Of a DNA stretch of 64,000 bases, positions 22,100 through 33,079 are shown piece after piece. The position numbers and the translations under genes were made by a program. Source of the stretch: Pseudoips prasinana (lineage: Eukaryota > Arthropoda > Insecta > Lepidoptera > Nolidae); the NCBI GenBank assembly GCA_951640165.1, contig OX621237.1, positions 8,680,001-8,744,000 on the forward strand, in the 5' to 3' direction. Under the pieces are notes generated by a model. It saw only the letters and a list, made by a program, of their open reading frames with translations, made no database searches and had not been told where the DNA came from. Every line of letters starts with the position of its first letter. Within the stretch, counting starts at the first letter, position 1.

Positions 22100-24203
22100 C
22101 TAGCTGGTGCCCGCGACTTCGTCCGCGACAATTTTGAATGATTACCAATGTAACTACTTACTTCTAGCTTAATCTAAAAAAAATTACTTTTAAAAGAAAT
22201 AAGCAATATAAATTTAAGAAAATCTTACCTATAAATAACCTAGTTAAGAAATAAACTAAAGACTACTTTGCTACTGTTATTTAAAAAAAAGACCCGATAT
22301 CATAAACCCAAAAATATCAAAGAATACATATCAATTGTCCTTAAGTAAAGTCAGTAAGTCAAATAAAGTAATATAATAATCAACGATGCATTAATCACCA
22401 ATGTAACTCCCATTAGCTTAGGTTGCGACCACGGCATTGATAGGTCTAATATCACATTTTGTGAACGAAACCATAGCGCGATCTAAAACGATGATTACAC
22501 CATCTACTAACAAAAATATAACCTTGTAAAGCGGTAAAATTAAGATGTGGGCATATACATATATTGGGTGTGATTTAGGCGATCATCTTTTGATTCAGTT
22601 TTGGACTACCTTTTACTTCAAGCATTTATTTATTTTAACCGAGTTACAATCGAGTTACAAAATTGTGAACTTGTAGATCAGTAAAATTAAGATGATATTT
22701 TTTGGGTGCGACACGAACAATTTATACTACGCTAACTCGAATTTTGGGTCGATGACTTTTTTATCCCAATTTTATTAAATTGACGTTTTTTAATATGTTA
22801 TGAAAAATACCAAAAAAAAGAAGTAACAAATCTTATAAAACGCTAAATCTTTACTTAGACGATAACAAACACAACATTTTAAGCAATAAGAAACGAATTT
22901 CTCTATAATTTAACTTGGCGTACATTTTTGGTGTTGACCTATTGAATCAGTTATGGATTACCTTTTTTAACAACAAATTATTCCCTTGATTGCTTTATTT
23001 TTAACTGAAATATCAATTTACATGCTTTTAACTCCAAAAAAAAAAACTGCTTTTCATACAAACTTACATCCCTATTTTAGTCGTCTTTAGGGGTGGAATT
23101 TCCAAAAGTCCTGATGATATATTTATAATGTTTAAATGAAAGGCGAAATACTAATTTTCATGCGTTTACCTTAAAAAATGTCACATTTTTCATACAAACT
23201 TCCATCCCCTATTTGTCACCCTAAAGGGTAGAATTCTCGGAAATCCTGAAACACATACTTTTATTTTTTAACTGTAATGCTAAATACCAATTTTCATGCG
23301 TTTAACTTAAAAGTTGTTGGCACTTTTTTCATATAAACTTACATCCCCAATTTTACGCCCTTGGGGGTGGAATATTCAAAATTCCTGAAATATATATTTT
23401 AATTTTTAACTGCAAGTCTATATACTAAAGCCTTTAACATCAAAATTAAGCACTTTCATAAAATATTTCATCCCTTATTTTAGTCCCTTAGGGGTGGTAT
23501 TTTCAAAAACCCTTCTTCAGTGGATGCCTACGTCATAAAAGGTAACTACTGTCAAAATTCAAGTCCTAACTGCAGCCGTTTAGACTGTGCGTTGATATGT
23601 CAGTCAGGCAGTATAAAATTATATCCCCTATTTTCCGCCCTTGGGGGTGTAATTTCCAAAAATCCTGAAATAAATGCTATATATTTTTAACAGAAAGGCG
23701 AAATACTAATTTTCATGCGTTTAACTTCATAAATATCGCATTTTTCATACAAACTTACATCCCCTATTTTATGACCTTCGGGTTGGAATTTTCATAAATC
23801 CTGAAATATATATATTTTTTATTTTTAACTAAAAAGCCAAATGCTAATTTTCATGCGTTTAACTTAAAAATTGGGACTTTTTTCGTACAAACTTACATCC
23901 CCTATTTTTTGCCCTTGGGGGAGAAATTTCCAAAAATCCTGAAACATATATTTATTATTTTTAACTGCAAGGCCAAATACCAACTTTCATGCCTCTAACT
24001 TCAAAAACGGCAAAGTTTCATACTAACTTCGCACCCCCGTTTAACCCCCTTAGGGGTTGAATTTCGAAAAATCCTTCCTTATTCCTTGTCTACATTATAA
24101 AGAAAACATCTGTGCAAAATTTCAGCTTTCTAGGGCCAAGGGTTTGGTCTGGGCGTTGATGAGTCAGTCAGTCAGTCAGGACTTCTCTTTTTATTTATAT
24201 AGA
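22100..24203 (-). mobile_element. Inner Helitron with minisatellite
   Basis: The minus-strand 5' end at 24203 is TCTATATAAATAAAAAGAG, preceded by A. The minus-strand 3' end at 22100 has the hairpin CGCGGACGAAGTCGCG, GGCACCAG and CTAG followed by T. Insertion between A and T with TC...CTAG termini is diagnostic of Helitrons. Length 2104 bp. The interior has no Rep or helicase remnant but carries the eight-unit array listed separately. Termini and array match the helicase-bearing copy at 53188-55291, so it is probably its non-autonomous relative. Confidence 0.8.
23040..24075. repeat. Minisatellite, eight ~135 bp units
   Basis: Units are anchored on ACTTACATCCCCTATTTTA, CCTT(G/A)GGGGTGGAATTTCC and CCTGAAATATAT, with copies near 23064, 23203, 23338, 23463, 23622, 23755, 23891 and 24027. 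Each unit also has an ATACTAATTTTCATGCGTTT block. Units are diverged from one another. Three related units lie at 54855-55150 inside the other Helitron. No spacer-like unique sequences, so this is not a CRISPR array. Confidence 0.85.
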
Positions 24204-24571
24204 TTGTCAACACTTGAAATATAGCTGTAAAGCTAAATCGTGCATTTGTAACAAAAACGGCCGGTTATGTTTTGAATGCACGATTTAGCTAAACAGCTAT
24301 ATTTCAAGTGTTGATAAGGTGTTATACAATTACGTTATTGCCTTTTCCACAGTAATAATAGAACATATTTTGTATTTTTGATTCTATTTACGTGTTATGA
24401 CATTTTTTCGATTGGCGGCGCTAGTGGACTGTAATAGGCCTCTTAAGCCAAGGTGTCAGCTAACTCCATAGCAAATTTTATTAAAATCGCTCCAGCCTAT
24501 TAGACATGAAGAAGTAACATACATACACAATCACACACAAACGTTCAGCTTTATAATATTAGTGGGATAGT

Positions 24572-24725
24572 GCCATAATCGTTACGTTCGGCGGACGGGT
24601 GAGCGATCAAAGTATAATGGTTATAGCTTACCGAGAGATTCTGCTGCCCGTTGACTGCTAGAAATTCTCTCGGAACGACTTCTGTAACACCGACGTGATG
24701 AGATGAGATGACCATCTCATCACGT
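24572..24725 (-). repeat. RTE-like 3' end fragment (family 2)
   Basis: The reversed version of the block at 338 (ATAATCG, GGCGGACGGGTGAGCGATC, then CTGCTGCCCGTT). Next to it lies a short palindrome around GATGAGATGAGATGACCATC. Confidence 0.5.
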
Positions 24726-25420
24726 GGTCTTGATGAATTTTTGGATCAGTTTAATTGGGTTCCTCGATGATTTAGATTCAATATTATATCCAGTAGCTGA
24801 CGCTATAGTTGGGGTATTCAACCCATTTTTTTTATTGATTGTGGGTGTTTGATTCGATCCCTGGATAATTTTAAGTATCTATTAATTTATACTGGATTTA
24901 TAATTACAAATGGAATATTGGGATTAAAATGTCTGAAAAATAAATTAGTATTGATCCTGAGTCTGGAAGTTAATGGTGTTCCCAATTATCTAAGAGAGCA
25001 CGTAAAGCTGCTGTCTCTACGGATAGTGAGAGCAAGGGAAATATAGTGCAACTTGATCGACACACATATTTCTGTCACGAGCAGATGGCTAGTCTCCAAT
25101 GAGATTGGCCACCACTGACAAAATTTGATCAAGATGACATTATCCTTACTGGTGCCGTCGGCACATAGCCATATTTTTACATACTTAAAGGTAATTATAG
25201 CAATTAAAACATACGCAAACTATTAACACGATTATTATAGCCGTTTATCCAATCAGATTACATTCCATAGAGTACACAGTGTAATTATCTAGTAATCTGC
25301 AGGTACCTTGGGAATGAACCCCAAGTTCTATGGTGGTCTGTTAATAACAAGAGCACAAAACATGGCCGTTATACGTGCAACTAATTGTGTGGTATACTTG
25401 ACTCATAAAATATATTCATG

Positions 25421-25600
25421 CTAGCTGTGCCTAGCGGTAACCCGCATTAAACTTTATAAGTTATAGCCTATGTATTATTCGGATATGGGTATAAGATATA
25501 TTACTTCAAAATTGCATCACAATCCGTTCAGTAATGTTTGCGTGAAAGAGTAACAAACATCCGTACGCACAAACTTTGCACTTAGGTATAATACTAATAC
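25421..25600 (-). mobile_element. Short non-autonomous Helitron
   Basis: The left (3') end on the minus strand is CACAGCTAG after a degenerate GC-rich hairpin (GCGGGTTACCGC). The body carries the block GTTACTCTTTCACGCAAAC-like near 25540 that is shared with 46960-47030, and the 5' side resembles ATACTAATACGAATATATG. About 180 bp. No coding content. Confidence 0.5.
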
Positions 25601-25616
25601 GAATATATGAGGTCTA

Positions 25617-25826
25617 TTACACTACAAAATTAAGCGGAAGCTTGTTGTTAGAATTTTTTGTTAAAATATATTTCTTCTTATGTTTTGTCATTAGTCTATA
25701 AGCTTTTTTTGCTTTTATTTTAAACTTATTCGTAGACAATTCTCTAATATCATTGGGAAGTTTGTTATAGAATCTGATACATAAACTATTATTATAAGCA
25801 CGGTATGTAATATAGTGCACAAACAT
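25617..25826 (-). pseudogene. LINE reverse transcriptase C-terminal fragment
   Basis: A 69 aa frame with the tail motif RFYNKLPNDIRELSTNKFK, which is close to IRFYNKLPTQITDLPDTSFK in the LINE at 62423-63031. It is a heavily 5'-truncated copy of a Jockey/CR1-like element, with no catalytic part. Confidence 0.75.
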
Positions 25827-25829
25827 AGG

Positions 25830-27170
25830 TGCAGTCGCTCACGGATATAGGCTGCACCTGAAGAGCTAATTAACATGACCGGAGAAAGGTTAGGTGTAGG
25901 ACCGATGGTTTTTATGATCTCTGAAGAAAGGGGTGTAACAGCACGAACTTATTGTCTCCGGGATGTTACAGAGAATTTTTCTTTTCCGGAAAATCCCAAT
26001 AACGCTTTCTGTCATGACCTAGAATTGGAATCTAGGTCTTAAAAATACGAAGTAATAGGTATAGTTAACTTAATAATATAAACACGTTTTAACTTTTTAC
26101 TAGACCTTTTCGTAAGTCTATATAGAAAACAGTTTTTATTTATTCAAACTAAACATCGTCGAAGCCTTTCTATTAGCTGTCAAAGAAATTACATTCAACC
26201 GCAGAACCATTGAAACGAGTCTAAATCACGCAGGTGCGCCTACATTCTGAAGCCTAGTTGAGGTAAACGGAGCTATTAGAATAAGCGACACTATCATTTC
26301 TACTGCAGCTCGTAAAATCGACGGCTATTAGAGAATAGTATCCATAAATGTTATACTAAATAGTCGGTTGATATAAGAGCAAGAAATACGCTAATTGCAC
26401 GACAATTATCTATTAAGATTGAGAAGGTAGAAGTGTATCTGAGTTTGTAAGTCATTACCCTTAGAAAAAGTGACCGTACCCGCGAAAATGATAAAACAAT
26501 GTCGCACCTCCAGTACTGAACACGCTAAAAACTATATAACAAGTGCACCGCAGCGTTTGTGCACCCTTATTTTTGTAATACCGGGGCAAACGAGCAAGTG
26601 AGTCATTCACCTGATGGTAAGTGAGCACTCGCAACATCAGAGGGCCTGCAAGTGCGTCACCAGCCTCTAAGTAAGGAATAGGCTCGCTTCCTGAAGATTA
26701 TCATACCGGATGGAAAATATCTCCGCAGTTAATTGATTCTACAGAGTGGTATTGCCCGGTAAAACATTTTTTGTGAAATGTACTGTTACCGTCGTGCGTT
26801 TATCAGGGCGATATAGATGAAATTCCCACTTCTAAGAAAGTCTGTGGCGGAACGTCGTAGCAGGCATAAGTTCGAACAATTCCATAGAAGACTCCCTGTG
26901 ATAAATGCGGAATGCCACATAAAGACGACAAGTATCTCCGCAGGGCGAAAAGATTATGCCAAACAGTAAGCCCCCCTCGTCAATGACGATCTAAGCTGTG
27001 AGGCAGTTGTAAAACTTTGTAACCAAAAAGAGAAAGAGGTGGCTTCGCGTATTAACGTAGAAAGACAGTTGCACAAAATGCCACTATAAAAACTTATCCC
27101 TCTCAAGTCAGTAACCACACAGAATCGAGGTTCCGGCGCGGGTCTTTAGTTTTATTTGCGCTTTGCAAAA
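25830..27170. other. No gene; one dispersed repeat (26583-26702)
   Basis: Repeat W occurs inverted at 26583-26702 (GGCAAACGAGCAAGTGAG, CACCTGATGGTAAGTGAGCA). The rest has no coding frame or terminal structure I can support. Confidence 0.4.
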
Positions 27171-27171
27171 G

Positions 27172-27222
27172 AGGCAAGCGTAGGCTTGAGCTATCTAGCT
27201 CAAGCCTACGCTTGCCCCTTTT
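27172..27222. repeat. Short hairpin, 22 bp arms
   Basis: GGCAAGCGTAGGCTTGAGCT and its reverse complement AGCTCAAGCCTACGCTTGCC are separated by ATCT. Directly downstream, two diverged ~75 bp units sharing ACGCCACAAACCTTGGAA lie at 27310-27390. Confidence 0.7.
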
Positions 27223-27789
27223 GTCCATTATTCACATTTCTATTTAACTACCTGGGTGAACACCGGTACTGCTAGCTACCTGCAATGATACTACAGTGCG
27301 AAAACAACGCCACAAACCTTGGAAACTCGGCACTGCTAGCCAGTATCTGATGATAATGCAGTGCTGATAACGCCACAAACCTTGGAACATAAACATCAGC
27401 AATATAATTAAAAGAAATGTAGCAATTAAACTAATAAATCTGACCATTGACAAGTTACAAAGCGAGGTCTGTAAAATTCTCAGCATGGTGCAAGTGAGAA
27501 ATGTAACTTTTATAATTGGCGGCTTATTAAAGCAAATGATTTAAATTACTAACATTTCTACACAAACGGTATTCAACGGTTTGATGGTATGGCTGCGACG
27601 AATGGTATTTTATACGTTATTTAGTCATTAAAGTATACCGTTAGTATACAAGAACATACGTGGTACTTACATACTGAGACATTGACAAAATTAATGCCAA
27701 CATTTCACTTGAGCACGTTGGTTTAAGTTTATTTAATAAGGGAATCTAAGCTTGTTTAGGGCTTGATGATGGATTTCCTAAAAAGTTAT

Positions 27790-27985
27790 CCTAATTCTTT
27801 ATTCTTTAATATATTTACAAGGTGTTAGGTGGAGGACGTAGAAGTCGTCTCGAGGGAATAAATCTCGGAAAACATACAGCAGCGTCTCTCTGTGTACTAT
27901 GACCATCATACTACGATCTCCAACCCGTCTACCAAGCGTGGCGATTATGGGGTATCCCTTCTAATTATGGACACTTATCTCTGCA
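27790..27985 (+). repeat. RTE-like 3' end fragment (family 2)
   Basis: GGACGTAGAAGTCGTC, CGAGGGAATA, then AACCCGTCTACCAAGCG and GGCGATTATGGGGTATCCC match the blocks at 338, 47525 and 62045. Confidence 0.55.
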
Positions 27986-28055
27986 TCGTCCTAAGGTTGA
28001 CTGGTAGAGAATAGAAGTTTTGTCCAAAATAGCCGCTGCGGCAGAAAAGAAAAGT

Positions 28056-28314
28056 CATCATCATCATCATATCAGCCGAAAGACGTTGACTGCTGGACAA
28101 AGGCCTCCCCAAGGATCTCCACAATAGCCAGTCCTGCGCTGCCCACTTCCAGCGGCTTCCCGCGACCTTTGCAAGATCGTCGGTCCACTTTGTAGGAGGC
28201 CTACCCACGCTGTGTCTTCCGGTTCGTTGTCGCCACTCGAGAACCTTTACCCGGGGCCAGTGCCCCATCGGCCGTCGGTTCTACGAGCTATGTGCCCTGC
28301 CCACTGCCACTTCA
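28056..28314 (-). pseudogene. RTE LINE C-terminal fragment
   Basis: The minus strand encodes VKVLEWRQRTGRHSVGRPPT and KWTDDLAKVAGSRW and ends with (ATG)n at 28056. It matches the C-terminus and 3' end of the RTE at 8052. Compared with that copy it keeps a RTGRHSVGRPP stretch missing there, so it is a separate insertion. 5'-truncated. Confidence 0.85.
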
Positions 28315-28319
28315 GATTT

Positions 28320-29105
28320 ATTTTGTTTTATTTATTAGGGAAAATAAACAGTAACACATTGAATAAAATTATGTAGTATAGATAAACTAAAGTATACATT
28401 AATGTGCACTAACAACGTATCTTCTTCAAATAGACAATTTTGATCCTTTATATTATTAAAAAGTAAAAGATATTTCAAGTTATTATTCTATGTTCTGTAC
28501 ATACTGCATTAGTTTCTTCTTTAATGTATAAGCAGGTGTAGGAAATAAAATATCACAAAATACGTGGCAATAATCTTTTTCAATCCGCCCCTAAGAATAC
28601 CCACTGACCTCTTTTTCTTATTAAACTGCCCGCATTCACATTCATATTTATCGTAATATTTTTATACTTTGACAGTTTTGATAGGTAAACACAGCAATGA
28701 CGCAATACTACCTAGTTGTTTATATTCTCTTTGATGACTTTTAAAGTGGTTGGAGTCGCAACCAAACGCTACTACAGGTCGATACGCATGATAATTTTGT
28801 AATTTAATTAGTAGTTTTTTAAGCGCTATCGGAAGATCAGCGTTACAGTAATCATTATTATTTACTGAAACATTTGCTGAGGTAGACGCCTTTACTAGCT
28901 AGTACTTATAATGTTGCATGCTTCATAAGTATTATATAAACTAAACGCAATTAGTTATATCGTCTTAGATGTAAACTAAGTTAAGGATTATCTGTGCTTG
29001 TTGGGAATAAACCTTTTTTATTTATTTTTTTATTTAGTAAAAATGTCTATATCAGTAAACAAATTGTTATAATTGCTACATATGCTACAGTTTAGCAATT
29101 ATTTG
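28320..29105. other. No gene recognised
   Basis: AT-rich. A LINE-type 3' end (TCTGTGCTTGTTGGGAATAA then T/A-rich) is visible at 28990-29035. Nothing else is supported. Confidence 0.4.
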
Positions 29106-29196
29106 GGTTATGTCGGCTAATTTGGTTCGCCTGCGGATTTCGATGTTTTTGATTCGACCGCGCAGGGAAACTCCGAGCATAGCCCTCTCCATTAGA
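29106..29196 (-). repeat. RTE LINE internal fragment
   Basis: TTGGTTCGCCTGCGGATTTC, TTCGACCGCGCAGGGAAACT and CGAGCATAGCCCTCTCCATT match the + strand sequence at 8295-8365 of the minus-strand RTE. The fragment ends abruptly at a SINE-2 tail (29206-29315). Confidence 0.8.
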
Positions 29197-29205
29197 GGAA
29201 GGGAG

Positions 29206-29315
29206 AAAAGTAGTATATGTATTATATCAGTTATCTGATTTCCATATTACAAAGTCTGCTTAGTTTGCGATCAGATGGCTGTTTGGGTGAATAATGTCCC
29301 AGGATATTATTATTC
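29206..29315 (+). repeat. SINE-2 3' body fragment
   Basis: AGTTATCTGATTTCCATATT, TTGCGATCAGATGGCTGT and GAATAATGTCCCAGGATATT match the 3' half of SINE-2 at 21660-21765. The head is absent. Confidence 0.7.
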
Positions 29316-29802
29316 TAGATAAGATAATGTTTTATTGACACCAATATACATACATTCTTACATTTCAGTACAATGTTTAGAGCCTTATAGGTAGGTACTT
29401 TATTATTGCAAAAGTTGTCGAAAACTGATTCCCAAGCTAGGCTAATTTGCCTGTATTTTGGGAGGCAGTGTACAATCGTATACTTATTTTATATTACATT
29501 TTGGAGGCTGTCGCTGCGCTGTATATGTAAAAAATTACTTCACCATTCCATCTGCCCATAGAGCAAAAAAACGCTATGCCCTATTATAAAGGTTTCTGCC
29601 TACATACGTTATAATTGTGTAGTTATAGTTATGGTCGTATTTTCGTGCTAGTACTATCGTAACCCGCTTTAAATGTACCAATCGTATTTACGTATTGGTA
29701 AATGGCGTAAGTAGGTATATAAAAGTAGTACTTAAATGTAAAGAGGAGAAGTGAGTCTTTGCATTGCTATGTAACAACTTTAACCTGAAAAACCGATTTA
29801 CA

Positions 29803-30016
29803 TACATACATACATACATAGACTCACGCCTGTTTCCCAGAGGGGTAGGCAGAGACAACGGATTTCCATTTGTCACGATCTTTGCATACTTCTTTTGCCT
29901 CGATTACTGTCATTATATTCTTCATACATGCTCGCCGGTTTAGGGTACTTCTGACCTGCCCTTTCTTCAGAACATCTCCAATTTGGTCAGAGAATGTTCG
30001 ACGTGGTCTTCCCCTT
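29803..30016 (-). pseudogene. LINE C-terminal fragment (RSTLNRRACMKN type)
   Basis: The minus strand encodes KGQVRSTLNRRACMKNIMTV, then EAKEVCKDRDKW and VVSAYPSGKQA followed by a stop and a CATA-type repeat (29803-29820). This is the end of a LINE ORF2. A second copy of the same family lies at 49672-49800 inside protease gene 1. Confidence 0.75.
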
Positions 30017-30224
30017 AAAAAACCGATTTAACTGGCCTTTATAAAGAACTGTATTGAAAGTGGTTCAGGCATGTGGTACTCTATGGACAGACACACAGTA
30101 TCCCAGAAATCGTCCCTGTTTAATCCCGTGAAAAGAGTTGAGTTACTTTGTATCTCCTACAAGTCAAGATTAATAGAAACTCTCGAGACCTAGCGCAAAA
30201 TCGCAGCGCAAAGCGAATATTGAC

Positions 30225-30462
30225 GGTCACCGTAGCCTAGTTGGTAGTGTTCCTGCCTACGAAGCTGGTGGTCCTGGGTTCGAATCCCGGTAAGTGCAAA
30301 TATTTGTGTGATGAGCACGAATATTTGTTTCTGAGTCATGGATGTTTTCTATGTATTTAAGTATTTATCTATCTATATAAGTATGTATATCGTCGCCTGG
30401 CACCCATAGTACAAGCTTTGCTTAGTTTGGGGCTAGGATGATCTGTGTGACATTGTCCCCAC
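30225..30462 (+). repeat. tRNA-derived SINE-1, copy 2
   Basis: Nearly identical to the copy at 16405: same A-box TAGCCTAGTTGG, B-box GGTTCGAATCC and body to CATTGTCCCC. The first bases GGTCACCG mark the 5' end in all three copies. Confidence 0.9.
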
Positions 30463-30654
30463 GTCATGTCCCCATGTCATGTCATTACATTCATAGTACC
30501 TGAGAGCGCGAAATCGGCACGACCTATTCTCCATGGCCCTTAGTTTGCATTCCTTTCTAGATAATGAGGTCCTTCGCAGATGAGTTCGCAGAGAATTTTA
30601 TGCCTGTTATTTAATCTACACATAGATCTACCTACTAATAAATACTCTGGCTCA

Positions 30655-30910
30655 TAAAGCCTCCCGCCTGGACATCAATTACCGTGGCAGATTTGGAAGT
30701 CCCTAAACAGATTCCGGACTCAGGTGGGCCGAAGCAAAGAAAACATGTCTAGGTGGGGACTGTCGAGTAACCCCAAAATGGACTGTATTTGCGGAGCATC
30801 GGTCCAATCCATGGACCACCTAACAGCTTGCCCAGCCTGCCCTGCCACATGTTCATGGCAGGATCTTAGAAATGCCACAAGCAGGGCAATCACTGTGGCC
30901 ACGTTCTAGC
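30655..30910 (+). pseudogene. LINE C-terminal fragment with CxC finger
   Basis: The + strand encodes FRTQVGRSKENMSRWGLSSN, then DCICGASVQSMDHLTACPAC and RAITVATF and a stop. The C-x-C...H...C pattern is the terminal zinc-finger-like motif of many LINE ORF2 proteins. An AAGAAGAAGAA tail follows at 30945. The copy at 58590-59105 belongs to the same family. Confidence 0.75.
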
Positions 30911-30959
30911 CCACAAAAATTTAACGAGTTTGCCATCGAAACGCTAAGAAGAAGAATAA

Positions 30960-31550
30960 ATACTCTGGCTCATAAAACACACCGATGAGTGGTAAAGAAC
31001 AATAGATTACTTACTTATAACGAGCTTATATAATTTAGAAATCAATACGCTAGTTATTACTCAAACAAACGAGCCAAACCCGATGGCAAGTACTTCACTA
31101 CATAGATACAGGTTATTGAGCCGAACTGGCCAACATAAATCTGTCGCAAGCAGGCGCCCGGCGGTCTTGTGCGTCTGCGCATGCCTTCGTTACTGGCTAC
31201 CTACTTTACTCGATTCTACGTCACTTAAAATACAGTATACATGTTTAACTTTTAAAGGAAAAACAAGTTAACAAATTATAGAACTCGTACAGTGTCCACC
31301 GTAGGAGTTGTATAATTTTTAATAGTACCGTAGATTTACAAATTAGGGAAAAAAAGATTTTAAAGCTGCATTTTTTTTAAATAACTATTAATTAGTATAT
31401 AACGTGTAAAGTGTACAGTAATTTAATGCATTAACATTTTTGCATGCTGTGTCAAGTAATGGCAAAGTCGCTTTCTATATTATTTAGTACATGCTTATAA
31501 AAAAAAAATGTATCAATGTGATCTAGTTTTTTTTTTTTTTTTTTTTTTAT
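30960..31550. other. No gene; poly-T tract
   Basis: AT-rich. A T run of about 22 bases at 31527-31548 is the A-tail of the minus-strand SINE that follows. No coding signal. Confidence 0.4.
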
Positions 31551-31742
31551 GATCACGCCCGCACTATGTTATCTTATCCCTGTGTTGCGGGGTATTTTAC
31601 AAACATATAATAGACGGACACAAATTACATCCAGACTCAGAACAACTATTTATGGGTCACACAAATAGTTCTCCGGCGCGGGACTCGAACCCGCGACACG
31701 AAGCGGCAAGACGACTGTCATAGCCGCTGCGCCACACGTGCA
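31551..31742 (-). repeat. tRNA-derived SINE-3, copy 1
   Basis: On the minus strand: TGCACGTGTGGCGCAGCGGC (A-box region), GGGTTCGAGTCCCGCGCC (B box), then TTTGTGTCCGTC and an A-rich tail. A + strand copy lies at 43875-44066. A degraded partial copy (GGTTCGATTCTGCA ... GACGGACACAAA) follows at 31850-31985. Confidence 0.8.
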
Positions 31743-32383
31743 GTCAAACGATTTTATTTTCGTTTATACGACATCTGTTTAAAACTTCAACTAATTGTAG
31801 TTTTTACCGCCCTAACTCAATTCGCAATGAATCTGCCTTCTGATGCAAAGCTTGCAGGTTCGATTCTGCATAGACATATGCAGGTATATCTCGAAATTAT
31901 TCCCTGTGTCGCAGGTTACTTTAGAAACATAATTGACGGACACAAAGTTCACCCAGAATCAGACGATTTCTAGCAGCTCATAACTCAAAGAAATCGGCGT
32001 GTGTTGCTTCGGTTACAAATCACCGAGCAACGCCTCGCCATTGCTCAAGAGTTAGAAGACGGGTTTCTGCTTTAGTTCAAAACCTCTATGCAGACTAGTC
32101 TGTAAACATAAATAGTGTTTGTTGTATACTTGCGTTTAATTGTTGCTGGAAAAGAAATTAAGAAAATATTGGCTATTTTGTAAAATTTATTTTATTTTAT
32201 TTATTCGGGAAAACAAACAGATATACATTGAGCATTAGGTACTTAATTCTAAACATATAAATTTATGGAATGTATGTCCAACCACATTTTCCACAGGTTG
32301 CGATTTACAGATTATTAAATTAATTCAAATATTTTTTTTTAATATACCTTGGACACAAGATATATATATATTTTTTTTTAATC

Positions 32384-32665
32384 GGGACTAGTCCCTACCT
32401 CTTACTCTTCACTGCAACTCCTGTAAGCCAGGATCAACAGTGGCACACAATGAAATGACACTGAGCGGTGAAACTCAGGCATGTCCCGGTAAATCGCTAT
32501 AACTGTCTTGGATCCCGCAACGAGTTTAATCAGAAAGAGAAAAAGGAGGAGTTAGAAAATTAATAGTTCCACTTCCCTCCCGAGCAAAGCGGGAGACAGA
32601 ATGATGTAAAGAGGCTATAGCCTCATAAAATGAGAGATTTGCAACTAGAGAAGCCAGCTACAAAA
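32384..32665 (-). repeat. Dispersed repeat Z, copy 2
   Basis: Reverse complement of 19795-20056, with the shared blocks GGGACTAGTCCC, CCTGTAAGCCAGGATCAACA and ATAACTGTCTTGGATCC. Confidence 0.65.
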
Positions 32666-32734
32666 GCACCGCGGATCAATTTAAGGGTCCTAAGTTAGCT
32701 GTTGTGTTCCAATAGATACAACATATACCTAGTT

Positions 32735-32880
32735 TGACGGGCCACAATCGCTATGTTTGGCAGACGGGTTGGCGATCGCAGTATGATGGTCATAGTACAC
32801 AGAGAGATGCTGCTACCCGTTCTCTGAGAGATATACCCTCGGGTCTATACGCGGGGGGCCACGGGATAAAATGCGATGCT
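32735..32880 (-). repeat. RTE-like 3' end fragment (family 2)
   Basis: Reverse-oriented family-2 block: TTGGCAGACGGGTTGGCGAT, CTGCTACCCGTTCTCTG and CCCTCGGGTCTA. Confidence 0.55.
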
Positions 32881-33015
32881 GATATTCTATGCAATCAGCC
32901 ACACAGGAAATATACAATACACATGGCATTATTCTGATAACATATTTCTATTAAGCATATTCCCTCTTGATAGCTTTAAACCTACTTCAGAATAGGGGGG
33001 GCGCACAACCCTCAT

Positions 33016-33073
33016 ATATACACATACATACACACGCACACACACACACACACATACACACCCACACACACAT
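33016..33073. repeat. CA microsatellite
   Basis: Interrupted (CA)n tract, with ACACACACACACACACA as the longest clean part. Confidence 0.85.
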
Positions 33074-33079
33074 CACGAA

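Larger units (their letters stand above)
21971..24446. mobile_element. TTAA-flanked foldback (piggyBac-like MITE), middle layer
   Basis: TTAA is present at 21971-21974 and 24443-24446. Just inside, GGGGCCTTTTACAGTCCACT (left) matches the inverted right end (GAGGCCTATTACAGTCCACT). The arms continue through GCGCCGCCAATCGAAAAAATG and AAGGCAATAACGTAATT. After removing the inner Helitron the arms extend into a second palindrome (TCAACACTTGAAATATAGCT ... AGCTATATTTCAAGTGTTGA), giving a ~370 bp foldback with ~170-215 bp arms. TTAA duplication fits piggyBac-type MITEs. No coding content. Confidence 0.7.
21916..24567 (-). mobile_element. Outer Helitron of a three-layer nest
   Basis: The minus-strand 5' end at 24567 reads TCCCACTAATATTATAAAGC, preceded by A. 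The minus-strand 3' end near 21916 reads GGGTAAAACCGCGGGGCGCAG and then CTAT. It has the family hairpin and a CTAG terminus mutated to CTAT. After subtracting the insertion at TTAA (21971-24446) only ~175 bp of this Helitron remain, so it is a short non-autonomous copy. Confidence 0.6.

Noticed and set aside
23040..24075. Regular repeat array that could suggest CRISPR
   Set aside because: Units are ~135 bp, diverged from each other, with no constant short repeat and unique spacer pattern. The setting is an insect Helitron.
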